Part shown: one piece after another, positions 33,815 to 45,895 of the stretch
Position numbering within the stretch: position 1 is the stretch's first letter
Layout of the letters: each line of letters starts with the position of its first letter
NCBI GenBank assembly: GCA_036971615.1
Contig: JAYKKR010000026.1
Location: 186,001-250,000 of the forward strand
DNA: 64,000 nucleotides
Direction of reading: 5' to 3'
From: Amyloporia xantha
Taxonomy: Eukaryota; Basidiomycota; Agaricomycetes; Polyporales; Adustoporiaceae
Made by a program: the position numbers and the translations under genes
Notes under the pieces: generated by a model
Told to the model about the DNA's origin: nothing
The model's database searches: none
What the model saw: only the letters and a program-made list of their open reading frames with translations

Positions 33815-34652
33815 TCACTCCTGATTCTCCAGAAACCCAATGCCGCCATTGCGCACCTTGCTCAGGAACGCATCGTACCACTTCGCGATCACCGACATGG
33901 GCACCAGGCTCTCTGGCGTCATCGCCCCGCCCCCCACGAACCCCGACACGTAGTTGAACAGGTGCTTCACGATGCGCTCCGCCATCAGCGTCCTGTCTGT
34001 AGGCGGGTTCACCGGGCGCCCGACCGCCGACGGCAGGCTGGCCATCTCGGAGTCGATCGTTGGGAGCGGCTCGATGGCGATGCCGAGGACGGCTGTGACC
34101 TCGGCGGGCGTCATGGGTGTCGTGGACATGCCGTCGGAGAAGAGGGTGTCGTGTGAAGGCTGCGTGGAGAAGGTGCCCCGCAGGCGAAAGATCGCTGAAG
34201 GCTTTTCGTTGGAAAGCCTGGGCGCACATACTAAGCCGCCGAGGGACACTGAGACGCGAGATGTGGACGTACATTCCGAGTAACTGGAAGCCTTTTCCAG
34301 GCCAGAAGAAATGTACTGTTGCACCGTAGCCTTCTGGAAAGGGAACTGCAGGAGAGCGCATCAGAAAGATAGCTCAACGGATATCGTAGAGAAAGACAAG
34401 AGCGAGACCGTGCGAGGCAGTGGACGGTCATCAGTGGAAACGGGCTTCGAAGAAAGGCACTGCCGCAAGTGGGCAAGGATCTTTCGAAGAGAAAGTGGCG
34501 ACATCAAGTAAATGCTACGCACCGGTACCCAAGAGGAAGACACATATGTGATTGATCGTACTCGCCGCAGGGAGCTCGAACATGGCATGGGTTTCGTCAA
34601 TCTGCTGAAGGTTTGTCTGGAGAGGGCGGCCAGCCACACAGCAGCCGAACAT
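33815..34652 (-). CDS. OPI10: Hikeshi/OPI10 family protein, Hsp70 nuclear import
   Basis: Three exons, 34652-34523, 34345-34273 and 34217-33815, give 201 residues. Hikeshi carries Hsp70 into the nucleus under heat stress through FG-nucleoporins. The sequence begins MFGCCVAGRPLQTNLQQI and continues TMFELPAAS-like, FLLGTVPFPEGYGATVHFFW and GKGFQLLGM, then LSNEKPSAIFRLRG; all are family blocks. The C-terminal helical part ends VSGFVGGG, VIAKWYDAFLSKVRNGGIGFL. The first intron is 177 bp, long for this locus. The length is normal for the family (about 200). Confidence 0.9.
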
Positions 34653-35267
34653 TGCTGCGATTCTTGTGATGGGTAGGAAGGATGAGAGGGCTCAAATAGA
34701 CCCAGAGACAGGGGCGCAGTGTCCAAGCTCAAGAGATCAGATCGCTAGCAGGTAGATGTGCAGTCGGTGCAAGCGGTAAGCAGCAGGCGCAAGAAGCGTG
34801 GAGACGTAGTTGACGATGTTCGAGGAGATTCGAGCAGCTTGATCCATGTTGGGTGTGCCACTGGCGGCCTGAGTGGCCTGCTGCAGCTGGCGACTTGGTG
34901 GGGTCGTAAAGGATGGTCTCCTCGTGGTCGACGAAAGTGAACCTGGACCCGAGCGATGAAGCAGGCAAGCCCAGACAAAGCCTGCGACGCCCGGCGGTGG
35001 CAGAGACGGCACCTGCTTTGCCCCTCCATCCTCGACCGCACATCACTGCCCATCTCGCGCGCTCATATTGCTCTTCAATTCCCGCAAAATAGCCAGGGTA
35101 ACCCCGCGGGGTAGATCATCGCTGGGTGATGTGCGTATATACGGCGTGCGCACAGAGTCAGACTGCTGGCGGACCGCCGTTCACGCGCCTAGCACGCCTC
35201 ACTCGGCTTCGAACGGACAAGCGAGTCTTCTGACCGGCCAGCACCCATTCAAAAGCCGTCCAGTTCG
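34653..35267. promoter_or_regulatory. Divergent promoter, Hikeshi / alanine aminotransferase
   Basis: The 615-bp interval separates two outward starts. Overlapping minus-strand frames at 34729-35053 lack homology and I treat them as chance. No TATA box is obvious. Confidence 0.45.
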
Positions 35268-38003
35268 ATGATCAGGCTCGCCCGCACGTCGTTCGCCTCT
35301 TCTCCTTTCTACCCCCACCATCTCAGACATTTACCCCTCCGACGGCACACCCATTCCTACGCCGACATGCACGCTCGCAAAATGCGCCAGCTCACCCCCG
35401 CCGACCTCAACCCTGCCATCCTGAACGTGCAATACGCAGTGCGCGGAGAGCTCGCCATCAAGGCGGACGAGTTGCAGGAAAGGCTCCGCTCGCACGAGGG
35501 GCGCGACCAGCTGCCCTTCCAAAAGGTCATCTCGAGTAACATCGGAAACCCCCAGCAGAAGGGGCTTGACCAGCCGCCGATTACGTTCACCAGACAGGTA
35601 AGCGGCTGTTCTACGCGTGATTGTCAATATCGTCTTGCAACGTGGGAGAGACCCGGAGATTTGGCAGAGCATCTCCTTTCGTGAATTGGGGCTACTAAAC
35701 AACGGGTGATTCAAGCGCGACCATTTTGGCGGAGGAAGTGCAGAGGGCAGACATACGGCATGTATGGTTTGCCTTCTGCTGTAATCAACAGCACTAGGCT
35801 ATCACTGTCAGACAAGGCGCACGCGGTCCTCGAGGTGCACCTGTCCCCGCGGCTTTGCCTTTCAAATGATCGTTCCTTCTGCGGAATCTGCCGCAGAGTC
35901 TTCTCCATCTGTCCCACTCGGAACGGAGGCATTGTCCCTTCCTTTCTGGAGGTGGACCAGGTCCAAGGCAGCTCTCACAACCGTGACTGCGAGGAAGTCA
36001 TTGCGAAATGCTGGTCACCTGTACTCCGCTGCTAATCGGAGAGCGGCGATCGGCTAGCTTCGACATGCCTTCCCGCCAGTCAATCCGAGAGGAAGACTAG
36101 GGACTTCCTAGCCTGCCAGCTATCAGATGAGTGGACGTCCTCGTGTATCGGGAGCGACTCCGAGAGGCTGCTCGGAGCATGCTGTTATTTCCAAAGTTCA
36201 GCCACACCTGCTCAGAAGCATTGCAAACTGCCGTGCAAATAGAGCTCATGGATCGATTAGCAGCTGTTTGACAGAGGTAGGTACCAGGCAGTGCTGGGCG
36301 GGAATGTGTACTACCTCACTTACCAATGGCTGCACCTCCGATCCGACGGACTGACCTTGCTCCGTCCATGCATGTGCTCTTTGGCTCTTGGGAGGGTGTC
36401 CCGGATGGTTCTCCGCGATGAGCTTTCTCGTGTCTCTGCGAGAGCTCGCCGAAGCTCACACCTTCTCTTCTCATTCAAACAAAGCTTCTCATGTCCGAGG
36501 AAAGATTACTGTGTAATGCCAGCCTCTCCGCAGCGAATTACTCTCTTCGCAGTATATCCGTCTCTTCTGCAGCAGTATGACCGAAGAAGAACAGATCGAT
36601 GTGATGACCGAAGCCTCGAGTAGACTTGTGCGATATAGTTTACACATGCTACTCTGTACCTACTTCTGTTTCTTTAGAATATCGGACATGCCGCAACGGT
36701 GACTGATCTTCTCACCCGATTTAGGTTGCAGCCCTCATGGAATATCCACCGCTGGTGGACATCGTGAAGGACAAGTGGCCAGCAGATGTCATCGCGCGCG
36801 CGCAGCAGTTGCAGGCTGAGATCGGGTCCATCGGCGCGTATTCGCAGAGCAAGGGCATTCCGCTCATCCGCAGACACGTCGCGCAATTCATCGAAGGTTC
36901 GTTCGTTCCGCCTGTCCCTGCATCCGCTCATCCTGACGAGCGCAGAGCGCGATGGCTACCCCAGTGACCCCGAAGACATTTTCCTCACCGCCGGCGCGTC
37001 CGCAGGCGTCTCGCTCCTCCTCAACGTCCTCATCACGGCCCACAAAACCGGCATCCTCATCCCCATTCCGCAGTATCCGCTCTACACCGCGACGCTCGCG
37101 CAGTTCTCCGGCGTCCCGCTCCCATACCACCTCTCTGAAACCGACGGCTGGTCGACCTCGCTCGACGAGATCCGCGCTGCGCTGGCCAAAGTACAGAGCG
37201 ACGGCAAGGGCATCACGCCGCGCGCGCTCGTCGTGATCAACCCAGGCAACCCGACCGGCGCGCTGCTCGACGTGAAGACGATGGAAGAGCTCGTCTGGCT
37301 CTGCGAGGAGCACTCGCTCGTGTTGCTCGCGGACGAGGTGTACCAAGCCAACCTCCACCGCCCCGACGCGCACCCGTTCCACTCGTTCAAACAGGTCGTC
37401 CGCCGCCTCGGCTCACCCATCCCGCTCATCTCCTTCCACTCCATCTCCAAGGGCGTCTTCGGCGAGTGCGGCCGGCGCGGGGGCTACTTCGAGTGCTGCA
37501 ACGTCTCGCCCGAGGTCCGCGCGCTCCTGTACAAGATGGTCAGCGTCGGCCTGTGTCCGCCGCTGTCGGGCCAGATCGGCGTGGACTGCCTCGTGCGCCC
37601 GCCCAAGCGGGGCGAGCCGTCGTACGCGCAGTGGAAGCAGGAGACGGACGGGATCCACGCCGCGCTCGCGCAGCGCACACAGCTCATGGCCGAGCGCCTG
37701 AACGCGCTCCCGGGCGTGTCGTGCGTGAACTCGCCCGGTGCGCTCTACCTGTACCCGAAGCTCGAGCTCCCGGAGAAGGCCATCGAGGCGGCAAAGAAGG
37801 TGGGCAAGGAGGCAGACACGCTGTATGCGCTGGAGTTGTTGGACGAGACAGGCATCTGCGTTGTGCCGGGAAGTGGGTTCGGGCAGAAGGAGGGCGAGCA
37901 TCACTATCGGCTGACCTGTCTGTGCCCTGGGGTGGAGGAATACGTGGGTATGCTTGAAAAGTTTCACATGGGCTTCTTGCGTAGGTATGGTGCGGCGCAA
38001 TGA
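35268..38003 (+). CDS. ALT1: Alanine aminotransferase
   Basis: Three exons, 35268-35597, 36725-36896 and 36946-38003, give 519 residues. It interconverts alanine and 2-oxoglutarate with pyruvate and glutamate, using PLP. The N-terminus MIRLARTSFASSPFYPHH is a likely mitochondrial presequence; an in-frame Met at MHARKMRQLTPADLN could start a cytosolic form. Family blocks: VISSNIGNPQQKGL, IFLTAGASAGVSLLLN, PRALVVINPGNPTGALL, LLADEVYQANLH and the PLP-lysine motif SFHSISKGVFGECGRRGGY. The C-terminal domain has ETGICVVPGSGFGQ. Length fits the family. The first intron is 1127 bp, far beyond the others in this window. The third exon is strongly GC-rich. Confidence 0.94.
35598..36724 (+). other. Unusually long intron 1 of alanine aminotransferase gene
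   Basis: Donor CAG|GTAAGC and acceptor GATTTAG|GTTGCA are clean and phase 0, and the flanking exons read PITFTRQ-VAALMEYPP as in other ALTs. Nearly all other introns here are under 180 bp. I see no element with inverted repeats and target duplication inside, and no open frame longer than about 110 codons. It could hold an alternative first exon or regulatory sequence. Confidence 0.7.
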
Positions 38004-38478
38004 TGACAGCTTATTTCACAACCGTCTAAACGATCTCTCAACTACTGTATATGTGATCATAGACGCGACACGGATTTAGACAAGATGCGAAGCTGATGGT
38101 ATTTTGGGTACAAACAGGTAGATTCTACCAGGTATAACTGCACATCCTACATTCGTCAACGAGCACGGCATAGATACTACGTACTAATTAAGAAGTGAAA
38201 CTGCAGACACCTTGAGAAACAATCTCGTCAGTGTTTGCATAAGTCGTGATGAGAGCTATCAAAGAGATGTCAACGGCGATACAGCGAAAAAGACGTAAGG
38301 GAGCGAAGCTTCGACGGAACGAGGAAGGTAAAGAGGTAACTACAAAAGACACCGAAGAGCACTGAGACAGAGGTCGTCGAGGTGCATTATCAGTCCGAAG
38401 ACGGCTCTGTCTCTGGTGAATTATAGATAAAAGCGTATTCGTGAACCGATGCTATGGGTGTGGGTCACTCATCTGGAA
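38004..38478. other. Convergent intergenic region
   Basis: This 475-bp stretch lies between the 3' ends of the aminotransferase and copper-fist genes. No gene is seen. Confidence 0.4.
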
Positions 38479-40447
38479 TCATCTCGACGAGCAGCAGGAG
38501 TGAGGCGTGTGGGGAAGATGAAGAGCGGGCCCGAGGGAAGAAGAGGTAGCATGCGAGTGGCCACCGGACGACTGTGAGGACAGCGAGGACGCACGACTTA
38601 AGGTTGTCCTCGGGACGGAAAGCGTCTGATTACTCCAGACGTCAGACCCTGCCTGCCACACCATAGCGTCGCTGGCAAGCTGACCGCTGTCCTCGGCGCT
38701 CGTCTGCGTGACGAGCGGAACCGGAGCCGGAGCCATCACCGGCGGACGCTGGTGCTGATGTCCGCTGCTGCAGCACGGCGCACGCTCACCCGAGGTAGCG
38801 AAGGTGAGAGTGCGGTTGGGGTCCTCGTGGTGCTCGCAATCGGGGCACTGGCAGCCCTGGCAACAACCGCAGCAGTCTGCAGCGCAGGCGCACATCCCAG
38901 CCGGACATCCACAACGCCCGCCACAGCACTCTACTGGCGCAGCGCGGGGGCGTCCGTCCTGTAGGTTGCTCCATAGAGCGTAGGTCTGCAGCATGTTGGG
39001 GTCATAATGAGCGTCAGGATGGGTGGGCTGCTGCGAAGTGGGAGATGATTGATCCGGGCTTTGGCTGGATATGGGTGAGAACGGGGACAGTGGTTGGCTG
39101 GTGGGAGGAGCGACTATTCCGGAGACCTGACGCAGCCACTCGTCGATATTCTGCAGCTGGCGCGTTTCGTAATCAATCCCGGGAGAGTCAGGAGGGATGG
39201 TCGCGGGGAGGGAGAGCATTGCGCAATCTAGACAGCTCATGCATGTATTCGGATTAGAACACGATGCAGTGGGGTCGGCATCCTGACCACGGTGCTCGAG
39301 ACAGCCTGGACAAGCGCATGACGAGCCACACCCACATAAGGCACCTCCTATCAGCGACGTATTGGGAGGTGGGCCGTTAAGCGAGGGAAGCCAGGAAGGT
39401 ATACTCGAAATCGACGCGCCCGTGTCAGCGTGAGAAGCGGAAGGAACATGCATAGGAGATAACGCGTCCTGAAACGCCGACGGTCTATTCGGGCTCTCGA
39501 CAAAATCCGGTCCGTGAGCGTATTCGTATGCCCTTCCGTAAGGGCTGTAGAACATCTGTCCGTGGTGGGTCTGATGCCGAGAGCTGGACGCACTCGCTGG
39601 TACGGCGGAGGGATCATGGACGGGGCCAAGAGGGGACGACTGTCGCTCAGCAGGTGGAGGCCTCGGGAGAACGGGACGATAGTCTCTTGAATGGGCATTG
39701 ACTACAAGACCAGCAGGTTGAGTGATTTGAGGCTCCATCTCCGGGGTACTCGCATGTCCTGTGCTTCCACGACGTTCAGCGGGCTGAGCCTTGCGCTTCG
39801 GACGGGGAACGCGGACGGTGCAACAATTGCACGATCCAGTATCCTTGCACGAACAAGGTGCAGGTGACGCATTCCCTACAATAGTTAAGCACCGAGAGAA
39901 TCACCGGGAGAAGCGAAGGGGAACCTACCGCCATACTCCGAATCCGAGCCATCACTGGAAGCTTGCAACGCGACCGACGCTTCCAGTGCTTCGGGCAAGC
40001 CACTGGGAAACGCGGCGCTGGCCGGAACCTTCACACTACCTGAAGAAACAAAACACGAGAGAACCTTAACAGTCAGTCCGGCACTCAGAGACGCAGCGGT
40101 GTAGGGAGAAATCACCTCGTCTGGAAGGACCTTCCACCTCTTCTCTAGCGGCGCACATGCACTTGACGTGGACCTGCTTGGTTTTGCGGAGCTCTCTGCA
40201 GTGTTCACATTGTGTCACTGGACGGCCCTTCTTTTTGATTTCGAACAGCGGTCGATCGGTGTGTTTGCATGTGGACGACCGATGACCTTTAATACAGGTC
40301 TCGCTGAGTAAGCGACGGGAGATGAGCACAACTCCGAGCGCAGATCCCGCCGGGGAAACTCACCATGCATATTTCTTGTCTCCGACGAACACCTAGGGAG
40401 ACAATGAGTTCCGCCAACAGCAATGAACACGAGGGTATACTCACCAT
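38479..40447 (-). CDS. Copper-fist transcription factor
   Basis: Five coding exons: the ATG alone (40447-40445), 40392-40364, 40303-40116, 40039-39929 and 39875-38479, giving 575 residues. The N-terminus is a copper fist: MVFVGDKKYACETCIKGHR, SSTCKHTDRPLFEI, the minor-groove motif KKKGRP, and QCEHCRELRK. These bind Cu-thiolate clusters and DNA upstream of copper homeostasis genes, as in Ace1, Mac1 and Cuf1. Downstream are three cysteine clusters: CSCKDTGSCNCC, CGCGSSCACPGC with a nearby CMSCLDC, and CGGRCGCPAGMCACAADC extending to CQGCQCPDC. A basic PRPKRK stretch follows the first. Multiple Cys clusters suit a copper sensor; whether it activates detoxification or uptake genes cannot be told. 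Confidence 0.92.
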
Positions 40448-41390
40448 GCTTGTTGCTGGACAATCAGATTCGCGATTCGGGGGGGTGAGTGGTAAAGCGA
40501 GGAAAAGGATGTAAAGACTAGACGTGCTGAAGAGAGTCGCCCCAGACGGAGAGTGAGAGCACTCTCGTGCGCCCGTGACGCTCAAGCGCGCGTTATGAGA
40601 ACACGAAGACGGCGTCCGATAGCTGCTGTCTGTTGTACAACGACATAGGCAACGGATATGGGGGAGGGGGAAATGCAGACATGGCCATCGCGAGCACCCC
40701 TCTCTCATATACGGCCCCCTCCAGCCACACAGCCCAAACATGGCCAAACGCCGCCTCCGGATCGAGCAGTAGCGCCCTGTCACAGCCCTGTCACGGAGCT
40801 GTCACGCCTCTGCCACCAACCCTCCCAAGCGCTCGAGTCGCGAAAGTGGCGCTCCCAGCGTAGCAGCCCGCAACATGTGCATTGCGCTGATATCGCGACG
40901 CCCCCGTTGATACACATTGCATGGAACCTTTCCATACAGCCTGCAGGCGCACTGATGCTGTGCAAAGACGTGAGCTTTCCGCAGCCTCATGTCAGGCAGA
41001 ACATCGCTAGATTTCGAAGACCGAGGGCACTGAGCAGATGAAAGCGGCCTAGTGGAGACATTTCTCATGGACAGCTCATTCGAGTTGCGAACTTTGGACA
41101 AACGTTCGCACTGGCGTTGCGCCTGCATCGCCGGAAGATTCGATAGCAATCTCTGTACACAGCCCTAATTTGGCGTACAGCAATAGGAAGCTCAGATGAA
41201 TCACGTGGCTATCTTGGACGCGCGAAAAAAGTTGGTGAGACGACGAAGAGGTCTCTCGTATTGAATTCAACGAGTTCTTGTGGTCGGATTCATACCTCGC
41301 TTCCGACTCGGAGAAGGCTTGTTTATGCCCTCAAGCTTGGAGTAACTGCGCCCTGGCCAAACTATTTCCTCGTCCACACGCCTCTCCGCT
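40448..41390. promoter_or_regulatory. Divergent promoter region, copper-fist factor / RRP9
   Basis: This 943-bp gap has no supported gene. Three TGTCAC motifs lie close together at 40779-40803. No obvious metal-response element is recognised by eye. Confidence 0.45.
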
Positions 41391-43482
41391 ATGCCGGACC
41401 CATTCTTTGCTTCCTCCAAAAACCGCAAGCGAAAGCGGCCTACGGACCAGGACCATGGTGCATCCACATCCAAAAAGGCTCACTTGTCCTCGGACGGGAG
41501 GAAGCCGCTCAAAGGCAAGCGAAAAGGTGGTCCTGCACCCACTCCGAAAAAGAGAAGAGACGAAGAGCTGTCAGACGAGACACAGGATGAAGACGACGCA
41601 GGAGGCATCGATGACATGGATCTCAGAGCCCCAGATGTGGACCCAGACGCGTATGAGAGTGGGGAAGAGGATGAGGACGAGACTCCAGCGGAGAAGAGGT
41701 TGCGCCTCGCGAAACTATATCTTGAGGGGGTCAAACAAGGTCTAGGTCTAGGTACGTGCTCTTGCAGCAGGCGTTCTCTTTCCCCTCTGACCCCAAAGTC
41801 GTCATTCGCTCAGCGGAAGGAGAATTTGACGCAGCGGAAATTGACCGAGAGCTCATCTCCGCGCGGCTGAAGCAAGATGTGATGGAACATTCGGGCAAGG
41901 TGCATTTGTTCGTCGCAGACAACGTACGTATTCATTCATATATACGCCTTCGCCTATGCTCTATTCTGACCCACTACAATAATCAGTTTGAAATCGAACA
42001 TGCACCCTCTCTCCGGACTCGCGGGCATCGCTTCTCCGTGACTGCCGCTGTGGCCTCGTCAGATGCGCGCTGGTTATTCACTTCAGGAAAGGAAGGCTCA
42101 ATCATCAAATGGGACCTCCACACCGGTCGCAAGGCGCACGTTTTCCATAAATGTCGACCTGACAAGGGGAAGGGCAAGGCCCGTGCCACAGACGTGACCG
42201 GACACACAGACGAGGTCTGGGCCCTGGCTCTCAGTGTGGATGGAAAATACCTCGCGAGCGGTGGAAAGGACCGTCGAGTCGGTGTATGGGATGCCGAGAA
42301 GAACGAGTGGGTGAAAGGCTTTGGCGGACATCGAGACTCCATCTCAGTAAGCACGCCCCCATATACTCTCGAATGTGACCAACACCCCTGCCTTAGACCC
42401 TAGCGTTCCGTAAGGCGCCCTCCACCGCCTCCACCTCGACACAACTCTATTCCGGCTCGTTCGACCGCACGCTGAAGCTGTTTGATCTCACCTCTATGGG
42501 CTATGTCGAGACGCTGTTCGGACACCAAGCGCCCATACTGTCACTTGACGCGCTCCGAGGTGAAACAGCCGTGAGCTGCGGCGGGCGCGACAAGACCGTG
42601 CGATACTGGAAGATTCCCGAAGAGACGCAGCTGGTGTTTCGTGGGGGAGGACGGAGCAGGTGGACTGATGACCTGGATGGTATGGACATGATGTCGGATC
42701 AGGAGGAAGGGACGGGAGAAACGGAAACGGCGCGAAAAGTGAAGAGCCGTGGAGACGGGAAGGCACATGTGAAGTTCGTGGAGGGAAGCATAGAGTGTGT
42801 CGCAATGATCGATGAAAGCACATTCGTCAGTGGCGGAGATAGCGGGTAAGTGGGAGTGAGTACCTTCACTGTGGTACCAGTGCTGACTTTCTATTCCCGG
42901 CTCGCGTTAGCTCGATCAGCCTTTGGTCGACTCAAAAGAAAAAGCCCGTATTTACTCAAGCCCTCGCCCACGGTATGGACGTGTCACAAGTTGACACAGA
43001 GGATGTGGCCGTGGTACGAAAACCCCGGTGGGTGACCGCGATCGGCTGCCACCGTTATTCCGACCTGTTCGCGTCAGGTGCGTGTCCCCGATGTTCGCAA
43101 TCGCTAATCTGGATTTCGATAAATGACATCCGGTCACACAGGGTCTTGGGATGGCGAGCTTCGACTGTGGAAGCTGGACTCCAAGCTGAAGTCGTTCTCC
43201 CTGATGGGGACGATATCCGCACCCGGCGTGGTGAATTCGATACATTTCGTCACCCCTCCAAAAGAGTTCCGCGATCAAGCGCAATGGACTCAGACGGCCA
43301 CTGTACAGGAAGAGAGGGCAGTCCACGGGTCGCAGCATCCGCGCATCAAGGTGGATTCCGTCCTGATGGTTGCGAGTGTAGGCCATGAGACGCGGTTTGG
43401 ACGTTGGATCGAAAAGAAGGGCGAGGGCGTCATGAATGGGGCACTCGTTGTTGCATTGCACCCTCGGACATCTTATTCGTAA
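41391..43482 (+). CDS. RRP9: U3 snoRNP protein RRP9 / U3-55K (WD40)
   Basis: Six exons, 41391-41751, 41799-41923, 41987-42346, 42397-42845, 42911-43077 and 43142-43482, give 600 residues. It binds the U3 snoRNA B/C motif in the nucleolus and acts in 18S rRNA processing. The N-terminus is a nuclear targeting region (KNRKRKRPTDQD, KPLKGKRKGG) followed by an acidic stretch. The conserved linker EKRLRLAKLYLE and DAAEIDRELISARLKQDV precede WD40 repeats: SGKEGSIIKWDL, ASGGKDRRVGVWD, YSGSFDRTLKLFDL, SCGGRDKTVRYWKI, SGGDSGSISLWS and ASGSWDGELRLWKL. An insertion of about 40 residues rich in Asp and Glu interrupts the fourth and fifth repeats. Confidence 0.92.
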
Positions 43483-44097
43483 AAGATAAAGCCTTGCCTT
43501 TACAAGTCATCACTATCATGAATGTCCTTACAAAGGAATAGGCTTGGGCTTGTCAGGACTCCACACACTACCAGTGAAATTCTGCGGCGGAGGCTTTCAT
43601 GCTCTAACGGTTGCGTTGTTCTTTCAGTCTTCAGGCCTCAGAGATAACGTGCTTTTGAGTCCTGCATCTGAATGATTTGCACTGTGTAGTGAAGAAATGC
43701 GCTACTCCAGCACGACTCGAAAGATAATACCAGAATACTATCATAGTCGTTGGTCTTATCCTTGTACAAAAATAGTGCATACTTGGCCTTCGTGATGTTC
43801 CTGTACGATATAACCTCCGTAAATAGCTATTAGCTATCGACTTAAGTAGTACACTTCCTTAGACGAGCCTGAAAGCCTTCCATTCGATCGAACTTATTGG
43901 TATTGAGAAGATAAGATCAGATCATAGCCGAAGGACTAATTGGAAGTGTCATCTTCGGTCATGCCACCCTCCCGCCCAATGGGCCATCACGCATATCATC
44001 CCACCCTGTCGTGATTCATGATTGAATACACTAACAACATATATCGGACGGCGGGTGCTTAGCAGTATTTACCCACACAGCGGACAGCAAGATAGGG
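43483..44097. other. Intergenic spacer with promoter of hydrolase 2
   Basis: This 615-bp AT-rich region has no gene that I can support. Confidence 0.4.
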
Positions 44098-45514
44098 ATG
44101 CCTGCCCTCAGCAGTGAGTCCTACGTCTGCGACCCGCGCCCGGACTACCCTCTCTTCATCACCGCGAAATGCTACTGGATTCCTGAGCTCTCGTCGAATG
44201 ATCCCGGTGCACTTACGCTGGTCTTGGCCCATGGGGCTGGTTATCACAAGGAGCAGTGGGAGGCGATGATAGAGGATTTGTACGACTGTCTGGCCGCAGG
44301 ACCTAGCGAGGTACAGATACGGGATGTATGGGCTATCGACTGCCCGAATCATGGAGATGCAGCCGTTCTCAATGAGGACACGTTGAAACGGGGATCTCGT
44401 TTCTGTATGTCATATCACTGCAACAATAATTTTCTATCTTAAACACCGTTGCACGCCGATCTAGTCGACTGGGGAGAATACGCCCGTGCAATACACATCT
44501 TCCTCGCGGGCCTCGGCAAAGGCGTCAATGTCGACTTCAGCGAGCGCAACCTCGTCGGTATCGGCCACTCCATGGGCGCCATTGGACTGTATGTTTTCCT
44601 TATCATCTATCACTTCGGTACTGATATTCCAGGCTACACAAAGGAGTCTGTGCACCACGTTCTGGCCTAAAGTGTCTTTCAAGGCATTTATTCTCGCAGA
44701 GCCTATGTGGTACCCGCCAGACGCGCCGGGCATGACGATAGAGATGACGAAATTCCTCACCAATAGCGCAGAGAAGCGGCGCGATGTGTTCTCATCACGC
44801 GAAGAAGCACTAGCATGGCTGAAATCGCGTGCGGGATTTAAAGTATGGGACGAGCGCGTGCTGAGGGCGTTTGTGGTGAGTACAGAATACACAACGGGCC
44901 AACAAGCTACAAGACTGCACTTACGTCTTTCATGTCCAGGATGATGGAATGCGTGAATTGCCCACTGCTGACTACCCTGACAAAACGGAGGGTGTGACGC
45001 TCAAATGCACAAAAGCGCAGGAAGCAGTACGCCGACTATTCATCTCAGTGCCACTGAACGTGCTGCATATCTTGACAATATCTAGGCATGCTACCGTGAT
45101 CACCAGAATACCGGCCGTGCGCGGGCTTACCAATATCTACCTACGCTCTGCTCACTGTCTCCCGTACACTTCCTCTATGGTGTCATCGATGACTACATGT
45201 GAGTTGCTGGCATTCACTGACTTGCAGTCAATACCAACGGTGTTCTGTGCAGACCGGCGCAGGTGAAAGACCTCGTATTGACAGACGGCACACTCGGGAA
45301 GCATGCCTCCGCACGAAGGGTGCCAGAGGCGGGACATTTGGTCGGTATCTTACGCATACTCCACGAGTCGACACTGCTAACTTGGCTGGTACATATATTC
45401 TCTGCCACCCTCTTGGAGCAGATGGCGCAAACGCAGCCGCGCAGGATGGCTGCGGCGGTTTGGGCAATCCTTACCGGACAACCGGCGTCGCAGTGGGAGA
45501 AGAGCAAGCTATAA
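44098..45514 (+). CDS. Alpha/beta hydrolase (paralogue 2)
   Basis: Seven exons, 44098-44404, 44465-44588, 44644-44875, 44940-45026, 45086-45198, 45253-45340 and 45422-45514, give 347 residues. Motifs: LVLAHGAGYHKEQW, the nucleophile elbow GIGHSMGAIG, RELPTADYPDKTEGVTLKC, ACYRDHQNTGRA and the His-bearing VPEAGHL. Substrate is unknown; the pattern is shared with fungal esterase-like hydrolases, some in secondary metabolism. It is the inverted duplicate of the gene at 27347-28821, 15 kb away, with all six introns at equivalent places. Exon 3 starts at 44644, not at the nearer CCAG, to keep the frame and match the paralogue. Confidence 0.83.
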
Positions 45515-45895
45515 TATTATCCACGGCTGCTGATCGAGTAGCAGTTGGCGGCTTTCATTTCAGGCGCAGTACATACTGTACCAGTATGGGAAGATGGCTG
45601 TTGTATCATTACGGCCTAAGCGTGTCCGCTCGTATCGCTTTTACGAATGAGAGAGAAGGACAATGTGATTCATCATTCGGAACGTCCATAAGTATGTGCT
45701 GGGCTGCGACTAATCCTTGGCCCCCTTGCACAGGATTCGGAGACCTTCGGAGACGTGTAGCACATGTATCATGTGATCGTGCACGGTGTGACGGTGTGAC
45801 GGCGCCACACAAGTGCCACAGTCTCCTGCAACCTGCAACTTGACTCTGAACCACGCTTATCATCGACATATCGCCCGCGCTCGGTTCGTTTAGGA
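45515..45895. other. Intergenic spacer
   Basis: This 381-bp stretch shows no gene. It should contain the promoter of the F-box gene at 45896. Confidence 0.4.

Noticed and set aside
34729..35053. Three overlapping minus-strand frames upstream of Hikeshi
   Set aside because: They overlap each other in the divergent promoter, have no conserved features and no plausible link to a downstream exon.
36888..38000. Long minus-strand and off-frame ORFs across the aminotransferase
   Set aside because: GC-rich coding sequence leaves other frames open; only the plus-strand frame has PLP-enzyme motifs.
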